Below, piece by piece: positions 1 to 6,755 of a stretch of 8,059 nucleotides of DNA. A program made the position numbers and the translations under genes. Under the pieces are notes generated by a model that saw only the letters and a list, made by a program, of their open reading frames with translations, did not search any database and was not told the DNA's origin. Numbering within the stretch: the first letter of the stretch is position 1; each line of letters begins with the position of its first letter. Source of the DNA: an uncultured Alphaproteobacteria bacterium (lineage in GTDB: Bacteria > Pseudomonadota > Alphaproteobacteria > Micavibrionales > Micavibrionaceae); the NCBI GenBank assembly GCA_937128575.1, contig CAKZMN010000027.1:1-8059 (forward strand), given 5' to 3'.

Positions 1-38
1 GGTTCGTTAAACGGCTTTAGCCCGCCAGCGCACCAAAG

Positions 39-44
39 TAAGGA
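39..44 (+). promoter_or_regulatory. Ribosome binding site of rpsA
   Basis: The purine-rich TAAGGA lies 9 bases before the ATG at 54, a good Shine-Dalgarno spacing. The next in-frame ATG at 87 (residue 12) lines up better with the short N-termini of many S1 proteins but has only a weak AGAAG in front of it. The 5' site therefore favours the longer start. Nothing else is recognisable in bases 1-53; the upstream gene and the rpsA promoter lie outside the window. Confidence 0.6.
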
Positions 45-53
45 CTAAAAAAC

Positions 54-1841
54 ATGGCACAAGCAGCCGCAAGACTAGAAGACAATATGGACTCAAAAGA
101 GTTCGCAGCACTTCTCGAAGAATCCCTAAAAGGACAAAAAACATTCACAGGCAGCGTCGTAAACGGCACGGTCATTGGTTTGGAAAACGATTTCGTAATC
201 GTTGATGTTGGCTTGAAATCTGAAGGCCGCGTTGCCTTACAAGAATTCTCCAAGCCCGGTGAAGACCCAGAAATTAAAGTAGGCGACACTGTTGAAGTAT
301 TCGTTGAAAGAATGGAAAACCGTAATGGCGAATCTGTTCTTTCTCGCGAAAAAGCACGCCGCGAAGAAGTTTGGATCGAGCTAGAGAAAACGCACGAGAA
401 GAACGAACGCGTAACAGGCATGATCTTTGGTCGCGTTAAAGGTGGCTTCACTGTTGATTTGGGCGGCGCTATTGCGTTCCTGCCTGGTTCACAGGTTGAT
501 ATCCGCCCCGTACGTGACGTATCCCCACTAATGGGTACGCCGCAACCATTCATGATCTTGAAAATGGACCGTGCACGCGGAAACATCGTTGTTTCACGTC
601 GCGCCGTTCTTGAAGAGAGCCGTGCAGAAGCCAGAACAGATCTTCTAGAAGGTTTGAAAGAAGGTCAGGTTCTTCAGGGCGTTGTTAAAAACATCACAGA
701 TTACGGCGCGTTCGTTGATCTTGGCGGTGTTGACGGTCTATTGCACGTTACAGACATCTCATGGAAGCGCGTAAGCCATCCATCAGAAGTTCTTCAAATT
801 GGCCAGAGCATTGATGTACAGGTTATTCGCTTCAACGAAGAAAGTGGCCGTATCTCATTGGGTATGAAACAACTTGAAGATGATCCTTGGACAGATGTTG
901 CAGGCAAATACAACGTTGGTGACAAATTCACTGGCCGCGTAACAAACATCGCCGATTACGGTGCGTTTGTTGAGCTTGAAAACGGCATCGAAGGCTTGGT
1001 TCACGTTTCTGAAATGTCATGGACAAAGAAAAACATACACCCAGGTAAAATCGTTTCTACATCACAAGAAGTAGAAGTTGTTGTTCTGGATGTGGATGAA
1101 GAAAAGCGCCGCATTTCATTGGGTATCAAGCAAACGCAAGAAAACCCATGGGCACAATTCGCAAGCGATCACAAAGTTGGTCAAGACATTGAAGGCGAAA
1201 TTCGCAACACAACCGAATTTGGTTTGTTCGTTGGTCTTCAAGGCGACATTGACGGCATGGTTCACTTGTCTGACGTTTCTTGGGAAGATGAGAGCGAAGA
1301 AGCGCTTAAAGCCTTCACCAAAGGTGACATGGTTAAAGTGCGCATTCTTGACATGGACCCAGAAAAAGAGCGCGTTGCTCTTGGGATCAAACAGCTAACG
1401 GATGACCCATTCGCTGGCGCCATGGACGGCATGACCAAAGGCTCTGTTGTAACCTGTACAATCACCGAGATTGGCAGCACAAGCGTTGATGTAAGCATCA
1501 ATGACAATGTGACAGGTACAATCAAGAAGAACGACTTGTCTCGCGAACGTAGCGAACAGCGTCCGGATCGCTTTGCTGTAGGTGAAAAAGTTGATGCCAA
1601 AATTACAGGCATGGACAAAAAGACCCGCAAGCTTACGCTTTCAATCAAAGCCCGCGAAATGGACGAAGACAAGCAGGCCATGAAAGAGTTTGGTTCAACC
1701 GAAAGCGGTGCATCACTTGGTGACATTCTTGGCGCAGCCTTGAAAGAAAACAAGGGCGATGACGCACCAGCAGCCGAAGAAAAGCCAAAGAAAAAGCCAG
1801 CAGCCAAGAAAAAGGCTAAAGAAGAAAAAGCCGAAGATTAA
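54..1841 (+). CDS. rpsA: 30S ribosomal protein S1
   Basis: This is ribosomal protein S1, the RNA-binding protein of the small subunit that recruits and unfolds mRNA for initiation. The 595 residues hold six S1 (OB-fold) repeats at roughly 30-98, 117-183, 204-274, 291-361, 376-448 and 462-533. Repeats 3 and 4 are the most canonical, each with an ITDYGAFVDL/IADYGAFVEL-type strand, a G-hydrophobic-HV(T/S) segment and an (I/R)ISLG(M/I)K end. The protein is longer than the 557-residue E. coli protein, mainly through an acidic and then lysine/alanine-rich tail (about 565-595) that is probably disordered. Codon use leans to GTT, CTT, GAA and GCA, unlike the CTA/TTA-richer trp genes downstream, which fits very high expression. 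The gene ends 25 bases before an intrinsic terminator, so it is transcribed separately from ihfB or largely so. Identity is essentially certain; the start could be residue 12 instead. Confidence 0.97.
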   Translation: MAQAAARLEDNMDSKEFAALLEESLKGQKTFTGSVVNGTVIGLENDFVIVDVGLKSEGRVALQEFSKPGEDPEIKVGDTVEVFVERMENRNGESVLSREKARREEVWIELEKTHEKNERVTGMIFGRVKGGFTVDLGGAIAFLPGSQVDIRPVRDVSPLMGTPQPFMILKMDRARGNIVVSRRAVLEESRAEARTDLLEGLKEGQVLQGVVKNITDYGAFVDLGGVDGLLHVTDISWKRVSHPSEVLQIGQSIDVQVIRFNEESGRISLGMKQLEDDPWTDVAGKYNVGDKFTGRVTNIADYGAFVELENGIEGLVHVSEMSWTKKNIHPGKIVSTSQEVEVVVLDVDEEKRRISLGIKQTQENPWAQFASDHKVGQDIEGEIRNTTEFGLFVGLQGDIDGMVHLSDVSWEDESEEALKAFTKGDMVKVRILDMDPEKERVALGIKQLTDDPFAGAMDGMTKGSVVTCTITEIGSTSVDVSINDNVTGTIKKNDLSRERSEQRPDRFAVGEKVDAKITGMDKKTRKLTLSIKAREMDEDKQAMKEFGSTESGASLGDILGAALKENKGDDAPAAEEKPKKKPAAKKKAKEEKAED

Positions 1842-1866
1842 GACGCTGCTCTTTCATAAATAATTC

Positions 1867-1899
1867 AAAAAGCCGGTCCTTATGATCGGCTTTTTATTT
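1867..1899 (+). terminator. Intrinsic terminator after rpsA
   Basis: The arm AAAAAGCCGGTC (1867-1878) pairs with GATCGGCTTTTT (1884-1895) over 12 positions, one of them a G-T wobble, around the 5-base loop CTTAT. The 3' arm ends in a T-rich run continuing to 1899. The A-tract/T-tract flanks make the hairpin nearly symmetric, so it could also work on the minus strand, but no minus-strand gene is seen here. Confidence 0.88.
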
Positions 1900-1921
1900 A
1901 CCCGCAGAATCAAAAAATCCT

Positions 1922-1934
1922 TATCAATCAGTAA
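1922..1934 (+). promoter_or_regulatory. Candidate IHF binding site upstream of ihfB
   Basis: TATCAATCAGTAA matches the IHF consensus WATCAANNNNTTR at all defined positions except the second T of TTR. An A-rich stretch lies just upstream (1911-1917), as is common at IHF sites. It sits about 145 bases before the ihfB start, between the rpsA terminator and the gene. In E. coli the IHF genes are autoregulated, so a site here is sensible. A one-mismatch hit is not rare by chance, hence the modest confidence. Confidence 0.35.
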
Positions 1935-1970
1935 TTTCACTCGCAGTTTTTCTTGACGAGGGGGCGGGTA

Positions 1971-2060
1971 ATGAGGCAATCTGATTCTATTCGAAGACAA
2001 TTTAAACGCTTGAAGCGCGAAATGCTTGCTAGCAAAAGATACGGGAAAACCGTTTTATAA
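1971..2060 (+). CDS. Possible 29-residue small protein or leader peptide
   Basis: An ATG at 1971 opens a 29-codon frame (starts MRQSDSIRRQ, ends YGKTVL) closed by TAA at 2058-2060. GAGG at 1958-1961 lies 9 bases upstream, a workable Shine-Dalgarno. The peptide is strongly basic, with about ten Arg/Lys residues, and has no membrane segment. The stop is directly followed by the purine stretch AAAGGAC that probably serves ihfB, whose start is 18 bases away, so translation of the two could be linked. I recognise no family. Several arginine codons (AGG, CGA, AGA) are less common in the neighbouring genes, which argues against it being real. It may be a chance frame. Confidence 0.25.
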   Translation: MRQSDSIRRQFKRLKREMLASKRYGKTVL

Positions 2061-2078
2061 AAAGGACGAAAAAAGGTC

Positions 2079-2387
2079 ATGACAAAATCAGAACTTATTC
2101 AACGCCTTGCTGAACGCAATCCGCACTTATATTTGCGCGATATTGAAAAAATTGTCGAAACCGTTTTCGAAGAAATTACGCAAGCCCTCGTCGATGGTGA
2201 CCGCGTTGAATTGCGCGGCTTTGGCGCATTCTCTGTTAAACACCGCGACGCCCGCACAGGCCGCAACCCACGCACCGGCGAAACCGTTCAGGTAGAAGCC
2301 AAGCGCCTACCATTCTATAAAACCGGTAAGGCCCTGCGTGAAGATCTCAATAAAGAGCCAACCGAACAAACCAGCACATCCTGGTAG
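2079..2387 (+). CDS. ihfB: Integration host factor subunit beta
   Basis: This is the beta subunit of IHF, a nucleoid-associated heterodimer that binds specific DNA sites and bends them sharply in recombination, replication and sigma-54 promoter control. The N-terminus [12 protein letters not shown] and the segment GRNPRTGE are hallmarks of the HU/IHF family and point to the beta subunit. Pro64 in GRNP is the residue that intercalates at the DNA kink in IHF. At 102 residues it has the usual length plus a short polar tail ([11 protein letters not shown]). AAAGGAC at 2061-2067 is the likely ribosome binding site; a second AAAAGG at 2071-2076 is too close to the ATG. lapA begins 10 bases after the stop. 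The gene is preceded by a candidate IHF site, consistent with autoregulation. The partner ihfA is not in the window. Confidence 0.95.
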   Translation: MTKSELIQRLAERNPHLYLRDIEKIVETVFEEITQALVDGDRVELRGFGAFSVKHRDARTGRNPRTGETVQVEAKRLPFYKTGKALREDLNKEPTEQTSTSW

Positions 2388-2397
2388 GTTTTAGATC

Positions 2398-2736
2398 ATG
2401 GGCTTTATTCGCTGGATCATCGGCGCGGCCTTTACTCTTGCTGTGCTTCTTTTCGTTGCCAGCAACACCCAAAGCGTTGAAATATCCCTAACGCCGTTCA
2501 CGCCCGCACTATCCTTGCCCCTATATATGGTTGGATTGGCCTTTTTGGGCACCGGATTCGTATTTGGCGGCGTCATGGTCTGGATCAACGAAGCCAAAAC
2601 CCGTAAAGCCAGACGCGTTCAACGCCGCGAAATTAAGGCGCTACAAAAAGAACTAAAGGCCGAAAACAACAATAGCGCCGTAAAAACGCCGCCTTCCGAT
2701 TTTTTTCCAGCCTTGCCAAAACAAACAAAAAATTAG
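2398..2736 (+). CDS. lapA: LapA-domain inner membrane protein
   Basis: This is a small membrane protein of the LapA (DUF1049) family. The 112 residues contain two hydrophobic helices at about 5-22 and 42-63, separated by the conserved-type strand SNTQSVEISLTPF. A strongly basic, probably coiled-coil cytoplasmic stretch follows (about 66-90, KTRKARRVQRREIKALQKEL). In E. coli LapA is encoded with LapB, a regulator of LPS synthesis that controls LpxC degradation, in the order lapA-lapB-pyrF. Here pyrF follows lapA after only 12 bases and no lapB is present. The gene starts 10 bases after ihfB, and its weak ribosome binding site (TAGG) overlaps the ihfB stop, suggesting coupled expression. The precise function in this lineage is unknown; the family assignment rests on topology, the SNTQ-type motif and gene order. 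Confidence 0.85.
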   Translation: MGFIRWIIGAAFTLAVLLFVASNTQSVEISLTPFTPALSLPLYMVGLAFLGTGFVFGGVMVWINEAKTRKARRVQRREIKALQKELKAENNNSAVKTPPSDFFPALPKQTKN

Positions 2737-2748
2737 ATAACTACCCTC

Positions 2749-3450
2749 ATGAACAAAGCTCCTCAAATATTTTGTGCTGTAGACACAAATGATTTAAGCC
2801 GCGCAAAAGAACTGGCGCGCATTATTGGCCCCGTCACGGGCGCTTTAAAGCTCGGTATGGAGTTCGTAAATAATTTTGGGCCTCAAGGCATAGAAACCGT
2901 GCAAAAAGCCGCCCCAAACGCTGATTTGTTCATCGATCTAAAGTTTCACGACATCCCCAATACTGTTGCAGGCGCGGTGAAAGCCGTATCAAGCCGATTC
3001 GCCCCCGCATATCTCAATGTTCACGCGGCCGGCGGTTTAGAAATGATGCAAGCCGCAAAGGCCGCATGCGGCGCAGAGACAAAACTACTCGCCGTCACAA
3101 TCCTAACCTCCCTCAGCCACGAAGACATCCGCAATGTCGGTTATGAAGGCGAAGCCATATCAGACTCGGTTAAACGCCTAGCGCTACTAACCGAGCAAGC
3201 TGGCTTAGACGGCGTTGTATGTAGCGCTCATGAAATTGAGCTATTGCGCAGCGTATGTGACGACAACTTCGAACTGATGGTGCCCGGCATCCGCCCAGCA
3301 GGCGCAGATAGCGGTGATCAAAAACGTATAATGACGCCAAGCGACGCGCTAAAGCTCGGCGCAACACATCTCGTCATCGGCCGCCCCATCACGCAAGCAC
3401 CAGACCCCGCCAAAGCGGCGCAAGACATATTGGACGAGATAGCGGCATGA
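2749..3450 (+). CDS. pyrF: Orotidine 5'-phosphate decarboxylase
   Basis: This cytoplasmic enzyme decarboxylates OMP to UMP, the last step of de novo UMP synthesis, without a cofactor. The 233-residue TIM barrel shows the expected active-site elements: AVD at 10-12, Lys34 in ALKLGME, the signature DLKFHDIPNT with Asp63, Lys65 and Asp68 (the charged catalytic network), VTILTS at 116-121, PGIRP at 179-183, and the phosphate-gripping GRPI at 211-214. The length fits bacterial class I enzymes. No convincing Shine-Dalgarno lies between the lapA stop and this ATG (ATAACTACCCTC), so initiation may depend on translation from lapA. The end overlaps the trpF start by ATGA. Identity is certain. Confidence 0.96.
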   Translation: MNKAPQIFCAVDTNDLSRAKELARIIGPVTGALKLGMEFVNNFGPQGIETVQKAAPNADLFIDLKFHDIPNTVAGAVKAVSSRFAPAYLNVHAAGGLEMMQAAKAACGAETKLLAVTILTSLSHEDIRNVGYEGEAISDSVKRLALLTEQAGLDGVVCSAHEIELLRSVCDDNFELMVPGIRPAGADSGDQKRIMTPSDALKLGATHLVIGRPITQAPDPAKAAQDILDEIAA

Positions 3451-4085
3451 CCAAGGTCAAGATATGCGGCCTAACCACACCAGAAACGGTTAAAACCGCT
3501 AGCGAAGCAGGCGTTGATTTTCTAGGATTCGTGTTTTACCCCCCATCCCCGCGCAATATAAGCCCACAAAACGCCGGAGCGCTGATTAAAGATGTGCCAG
3601 AGCATGTGCAAAGCGTAGGCCTGTTCGTCGACCCTACAAACGTAGATATTGAGCAAACGCTAAAACATGCCGCTCTGGATATGATCCAACTACATGGTTC
3701 AGAAACGTCAGAGCGCCTGCACGAAATTAAAGAGCATTTTGGACTGCCCCTCATAAAGGCGATTCGCGTGGGGTCAAAATCCGATTTAGAAAACATCGAG
3801 TCATTTGAACCATATGTTGCATGGCTGTTGTTTGATGCAAAACCGGAGCGCGCCGAACTGCCCGGTGGCACGGGTCATGTTTTTGATTGGTCACTTCTGG
3901 ATGGGTTAGAAATTAAAACGCCATGGATGCTGTCTGGTGGGTTGTCACTGGATAATCTAGACGGTGCAGTTTCGCACTTGCATCCACCGGGCGTTGATGT
4001 ATCCTCCGGCGTTGAAAGCGCCAAAGGCGTTAAAGATAGTAACAAAATCACCAATTTCATAAATATAGCAAAAACAAGCAGTTAG
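3447..4085 (+). CDS. trpF: Phosphoribosylanthranilate isomerase
   Basis: TrpF converts N-(5'-phosphoribosyl)anthranilate to the 1-deoxyribulose form by an Amadori rearrangement, the third step from chorismate to tryptophan. The 212-residue single-domain TIM barrel starts with VKICGL, where Cys7 is the catalytic base. The general acid is Asp130 in LLFDAKP. SPRNIS near 34-39, PGGTG at 139-143, LSGGL at 162-166 and VDVSSGVE at 183-190 supply substrate- and phosphate-binding loops. It is a stand-alone TrpF, not fused to TrpC as in enteric bacteria. The ATG overlaps the pyrF stop by 4 bases, and trpB starts 3 bases after the stop, so translation is likely coupled on both sides. Confidence 0.96.
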   Translation: MTKVKICGLTTPETVKTASEAGVDFLGFVFYPPSPRNISPQNAGALIKDVPEHVQSVGLFVDPTNVDIEQTLKHAALDMIQLHGSETSERLHEIKEHFGLPLIKAIRVGSKSDLENIESFEPYVAWLLFDAKPERAELPGGTGHVFDWSLLDGLEIKTPWMLSGGLSLDNLDGAVSHLHPPGVDVSSGVESAKGVKDSNKITNFINIAKTSS

Positions 4086-4088
4086 AAA

Positions 4089-5300
4089 ATGGAACAAAAA
4101 AATACGCTACGCGCCGAACCGAATAAAGATGGGCACTTTGGCCCCTATGGTGGTCGCTACGTAGCCGAAACATTAATGCCCCTTATCCTGTCCGTAGAAG
4201 ACGCATGGACCGACGCAAAATCGGACCAGAGCTTTTGGGACGAGTTTGAAGCGCTAGCCAAGGATTACATAGGGCGACCCTCGCCTTTATACTATGCTGA
4301 CGCAACCACAAAACATTTCGGCGGCGCAAAAATATACTTTAAACGCGACGAGTTGAACCACACTGGCGCGCACAAGATTAACCACTGCATTGGTCAAGTG
4401 CTTCTGGCGAAACGCATGGGCAAAACACGCATTATTGCCGAAACAGGCGCGGGTCAGCACGGGGTCGCCACCGCAACCGTGTGCGCCCTATTCAAAATAC
4501 CCTGCACCATCTTCATGGGCGCCACCGATATTGAGCGTCAGGCCCCCAATGTATTCCGCATGAAATTGCTGGGCGCAGAAGTGCGCCAAGTAACATCCGG
4601 CGCAGGCACATTGAAAGACGCGATGAACGAAGCCATGCGCGACTGGGTTACAAATGTGCATGACACCTATTATTTAATTGGCACGGTCGCGGGCCCGCAC
4701 CCCTTCCCCGAAATGGTGCGCACATTCCAATCCGTCATCGGTAAGGAAACTAAAGAGCAAATGATGGAGAAGGAAGGCCGCCTTCCAGACACGCTCATCG
4801 CCTCTATTGGCGGCGGATCAAACGCCATGGGCCTATTCCACCCCTTCCTTGATGATGACGGCGTAAACCTAATCGGCGTAGAGGCCGGCGGTCATGGCGT
4901 CGATACAGACAAACACGCCGCCAGCCTAACTGGTGGAACGCCAGGCATTCTCCACGGCATGAAAAGCTACTTCCTGCAAGATAGTGACGGCCAAATACAA
5001 GAGGCGCACTCCATGTCCGCTGGGCTGGACTATCCCGGCATCGGGCCAGAACACGCATGGCTGTACGATCAAAAACGCGTTGAGTATGTATCTGTCACAG
5101 ATGATGAAGCGCTAGAGGCCTTTAAACTCTGCACAAAGCTAGAAGGCATTATCCCAGCCCTAGAACCCGCCCACGCCTTCGCTCATGTCACAAAAATTGC
5201 GCCAACCCTGCCGAATGACCACATATTGGTGATGAATCTATGTGGGCGCGGTGATAAAGATATCTTTACGGTTGCCGAAAAGCTGGGGATCAAGATATGA
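4089..5300 (+). CDS. trpB: Tryptophan synthase beta chain
   Basis: TrpB condenses indole with L-serine to make L-tryptophan using pyridoxal phosphate; it works in an alpha2-beta2 complex with TrpA, receiving indole through an internal tunnel. The 403-residue protein has the [10 protein letters not shown]-terminal signature at 17-25, the PLP lysine Lys96 in HTGAHKIN, the catalytic glutamate Glu118 in AETGAGQHG, the phosphate-binding GGGSNAMG at 241-248, and the late motif NLCGRGDKD at 383-391. In that last motif the residue facing the PLP ring nitrogen is Cys385, where the enteric enzymes have Ser. The length is normal for a TrpB1-type, TrpA-dependent enzyme. The stop overlaps the start of the GyrI-like gene (ATGA, 5297-5300), not trpA, which is unusual. 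Confidence 0.97.
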   Translation: MEQKNTLRAEPNKDGHFGPYGGRYVAETLMPLILSVEDAWTDAKSDQSFWDEFEALAKDYIGRPSPLYYADATTKHFGGAKIYFKRDELNHTGAHKINHCIGQVLLAKRMGKTRIIAETGAGQHGVATATVCALFKIPCTIFMGATDIERQAPNVFRMKLLGAEVRQVTSGAGTLKDAMNEAMRDWVTNVHDTYYLIGTVAGPHPFPEMVRTFQSVIGKETKEQMMEKEGRLPDTLIASIGGGSNAMGLFHPFLDDDGVNLIGVEAGGHGVDTDKHAASLTGGTPGILHGMKSYFLQDSDGQIQEAHSMSAGLDYPGIGPEHAWLYDQKRVEYVSVTDDEALEAFKLCTKLEGIIPALEPAHAFAHVTKIAPTLPNDHILVMNLCGRGDKDIFTVAEKLGIKI

Positions 5301-5782
5301 GCCTAGAAACATTCGAAGTAAAAGCCGCCATAGACACCATAAAGGGCTTTGACGTGGTTGGCGTGTCAATCGTCACCACAAATGAAGACGGCAAGGCCAC
5401 AGACGATATTAACGCCCTGTGGGAACGCTTCTTCAAGGAAAGTGTAGGACAGAACGTCACCAACAAAATCGATGATGTTATATACGCCGTATATTCAGAT
5501 TATGAGGGCGATCACGAAAAGCCATACCGCGTAACCATTGGTTATAAAACGCAAGGGTCCGAAAAGACTCCAGATTCGATGCATTTGGTTCATGTTGAAC
5601 CAGGAGATTACGGCATCATGAGCGCACAGGGCGCACAGCCGCAGTCACTTATAGACACATGGACCGCAATTTGGTCGTCCGATTTGAACCGCAGCTACAA
5701 AACAGATTTTGAAGTTTATGGCCCCAGATTCTTCGCCGATGGTATAAATGAAGTTTTGGTGCATATAGGATTAAACGAATGA
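5297..5782 (+). CDS. Stand-alone GyrI-like small-molecule-binding domain protein
   Basis: The 161 residues look like a single GyrI-like (AraC effector-binding/Cass2-type) domain. The central segment with [11 protein letters not shown] followed by YRVTIGYKT is typical of this SHS2-repeat fold, as are the C-terminal TWTAIW, TDFEVYG and VLVHIGLN segments. There is no helix-turn-helix, signal peptide or membrane helix, so it is a soluble cytoplasmic ligand-binding protein rather than a full transcription factor. Relatives bind hydrophobic or cationic molecules as effector modules (BmrR and Rob C-terminal domains, Cass2), inhibit gyrase (SbmC/GyrI), or hydrolyse cyclopropanoid genotoxins. Glu70 in DYE and Glu139 in DFE are candidates for a ligand-contacting acid. 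Both ends overlap neighbours by ATGA (trpB before, trpA after), with AGGA at 5767-5770 serving trpA. A link to tryptophan synthase, indole or a pathway metabolite is inferred from position only. Base composition looks slightly AT-richer than trpA but not strikingly foreign. Confidence 0.8.
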   Translation: MSLETFEVKAAIDTIKGFDVVGVSIVTTNEDGKATDDINALWERFFKESVGQNVTNKIDDVIYAVYSDYEGDHEKPYRVTIGYKTQGSEKTPDSMHLVHVEPGDYGIMSAQGAQPQSLIDTWTAIWSSDLNRSYKTDFEVYGPRFFADGINEVLVHIGLNE

Positions 5783-6564
5783 GTAGAATAGAAAAGACAT
5801 TTCAATCACTTAACCGCCCCGCACTGGTCACATTCATCACCGCGGGCGACCCCGATGCAGATTCGAGCCTGTCCGTTTTAAAAGCGCTGCCAAATGCAGG
5901 CGCCGACATCATCGAAATCGGTATGCCCTTCACCGATCCCATGGCCGATGGCCCCGCCATTCAGCACGCCAGCGAGCGCGCCTTAGCCGCAGGCGCAAAC
6001 ATGAAACAAACCTTAGAAATGGTGCGCACCTTCCGCGACGAGAACACAAATACCCCCATCGTGCTTATGGGATACATCAACCCCATATTCACCTATGGCA
6101 TTGAAAAATTTACAAAAGACGCAACTGAGGCAGGTGTAGACGGCCTGATCGTGGTGGATTTGCCGCCAGAAGAAGATTCGGAATTAAGCGCCGCCACTAA
6201 AGATAATAACCTAGACCTCATCCGCCTCATCACCCCAACAACCGATGAAGCGCGCCTTGGTAAATTGCTAGAAGGCGCAAGCGGGTTCCTATATTACGTC
6301 TCCATCACCGGCGTAACAGGAACAGCCAGCGCAGATCTAAGCAAAATCAAACCGCATATCGCGCAAATCAAATCACACACCGACCTCCCCATCGCCATCG
6401 GCTTTGGCATCAAGACCCCAGAAGACGTGGCAAATATGGCACAAATTGGTGACGCCGTAGTCGTCGGTTCAGCAATTGTACAAAATATGGCAGAGGGCCT
6501 AAAAAATGACGATCTTACAGAAGCTATTAAAACTCAAGTCCAGAGCCTGTCTTCAGCATTATAA
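5779..6564 (+). CDS. trpA: Tryptophan synthase alpha chain
   Basis: TrpA splits indole-3-glycerol phosphate into indole and glyceraldehyde 3-phosphate and passes indole to TrpB. The 261-residue TIM barrel carries the family signature around EIGMPFTDPMADGPAIQ, with catalytic Glu46 and Asp57 at the 11-residue spacing of E. coli Glu49 and Asp60. VTFITAGDPD at 17-26 is the N-terminal signature. The mobile loop with SITGVTG at 175-181 and the phosphate-binding GFGI (208-211) and VVGSAIV (228-234) are also present. The start overlaps the stop of the GyrI-like gene by 4 bases, with AGGA 8 bases upstream of the ATG. No intrinsic terminator is visible downstream, so transcription may continue into accD in addition to the internal promoter. 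Confidence 0.97.
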   Translation: MSRIEKTFQSLNRPALVTFITAGDPDADSSLSVLKALPNAGADIIEIGMPFTDPMADGPAIQHASERALAAGANMKQTLEMVRTFRDENTNTPIVLMGYINPIFTYGIEKFTKDATEAGVDGLIVVDLPPEEDSELSAATKDNNLDLIRLITPTTDEARLGKLLEGASGFLYYVSITGVTGTASADLSKIKPHIAQIKSHTDLPIAIGFGIKTPEDVANMAQIGDAVVVGSAIVQNMAEGLKNDDLTEAIKTQVQSLSSAL

Positions 6565-6588
6565 CGCTTATATTACCCCTCACTAAAC

Positions 6589-6617
6589 TTGACTTTAACG
6601 CTCAAAACACCGATAAC
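6589..6617 (+). promoter_or_regulatory. Predicted sigma-70-type promoter for accD-folC
   Basis: TTGACT (6589-6594) matches the -35 consensus at five of six positions, and GATAAC (6612-6617) matches the -10 at four of six, with the ideal 17-base spacer. The -35 is part of the CTTGAC form common in alphaproteobacteria. Transcription would start near 6624 and give accD a leader of about 130 bases that contains the whole palindromic element at 6652-6752. It is judged by eye and no start has been mapped. Confidence 0.5.
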
Positions 6618-6644
6618 ACGTGAACGATTTTTAGAGCTTATAAA

Positions 6645-6689
6645 CTCCTCATAGCTATTTCGCTTTTTCTTTGTACTAGGCATGAGGAG
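6645..6689 (+). promoter_or_regulatory. Alternative hairpin in the accD leader
   Basis: CTCCTCAT (6645-6652) is an exact reverse complement of ATGAGGAG (6682-6689). This 8-bp stem encloses the left arm of the larger palindrome (6652-6676), so the two structures cannot easily coexist in one RNA. If this stem forms first, the right arm and the accD ribosome binding site would be left free. A switch function is inference; the complementarity itself is seen directly. Confidence 0.35.
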
Positions 6690-6752
6690 CGCAGCGTAGT
6701 AAATCTACGTAAGCGACAAATAACGAAGTACAAAGAGAAATGGGAATAGCTA
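6652..6752. mobile_element. Palindromic MITE-like intergenic element
   Basis: The left arm from 6652 to 6677 and the right arm from 6727 to 6752 are inverted repeats: of 26 facing positions 22 are Watson-Crick, two are G-T wobbles and two are mismatches. The outermost 8 bases (TAGCTATT/AATAGCTA) match perfectly. Inside lies a second stem, CGTAG (6695-6699) with CTACG (6705-6709) around loop TAAAT, extended by a CGC/GCG pairing. TA occurs at both edges, as expected for elements moved by TA-targeting transposases such as IS630/mariner types. There is no coding capacity; a minus-strand open frame across it is a by-product. It ends 3 bases before the accD ATG, and GGGA (6742-6745), the likely accD ribosome binding site, is in its right arm. 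It could instead be a native leader structure. Finding other copies in the genome would settle this. Confidence 0.55.
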
Positions 6753-6755
6753 GAA

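Noticed and set aside
17..586. Long minus-strand open frame of 189 codons inside rpsA
   Set aside because: It lies fully antisense to a certain rpsA coding region, has no recognisable domain, and is explained by the biased codon use of that gene.
1262..1807. Minus-strand open frame of 181 codons inside rpsA
   Set aside because: It is antisense to S1 repeats 5-6 and the tail; its composition mirrors the codons of rpsA and no family is recognisable.
1953..1982. TTGACG as the -35 of an ihfB promoter
   Set aside because: No acceptable -10 hexamer is found at 16-19 bases; the best candidate, CAATCT, matches only two of six positions.
2026..2061. TTGCTA plus TATAAA as a promoter immediately before ihfB
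   Set aside because: The spacer is 24 bases, and the start would fall only about 10 bases from the ihfB ATG, downstream of the likely ribosome binding site.
6634..6647. Near-palindrome GAGCTTATAAACTC as an operator
   Set aside because: It is 12 of 14 symmetric but AT-rich and short, and I know no regulator with this site; chance is a sufficient explanation.
6565..6650. Intrinsic terminator after trpA
   Set aside because: The T-run at 6628-6632 is not preceded by a stable stem, so no terminator can be called.
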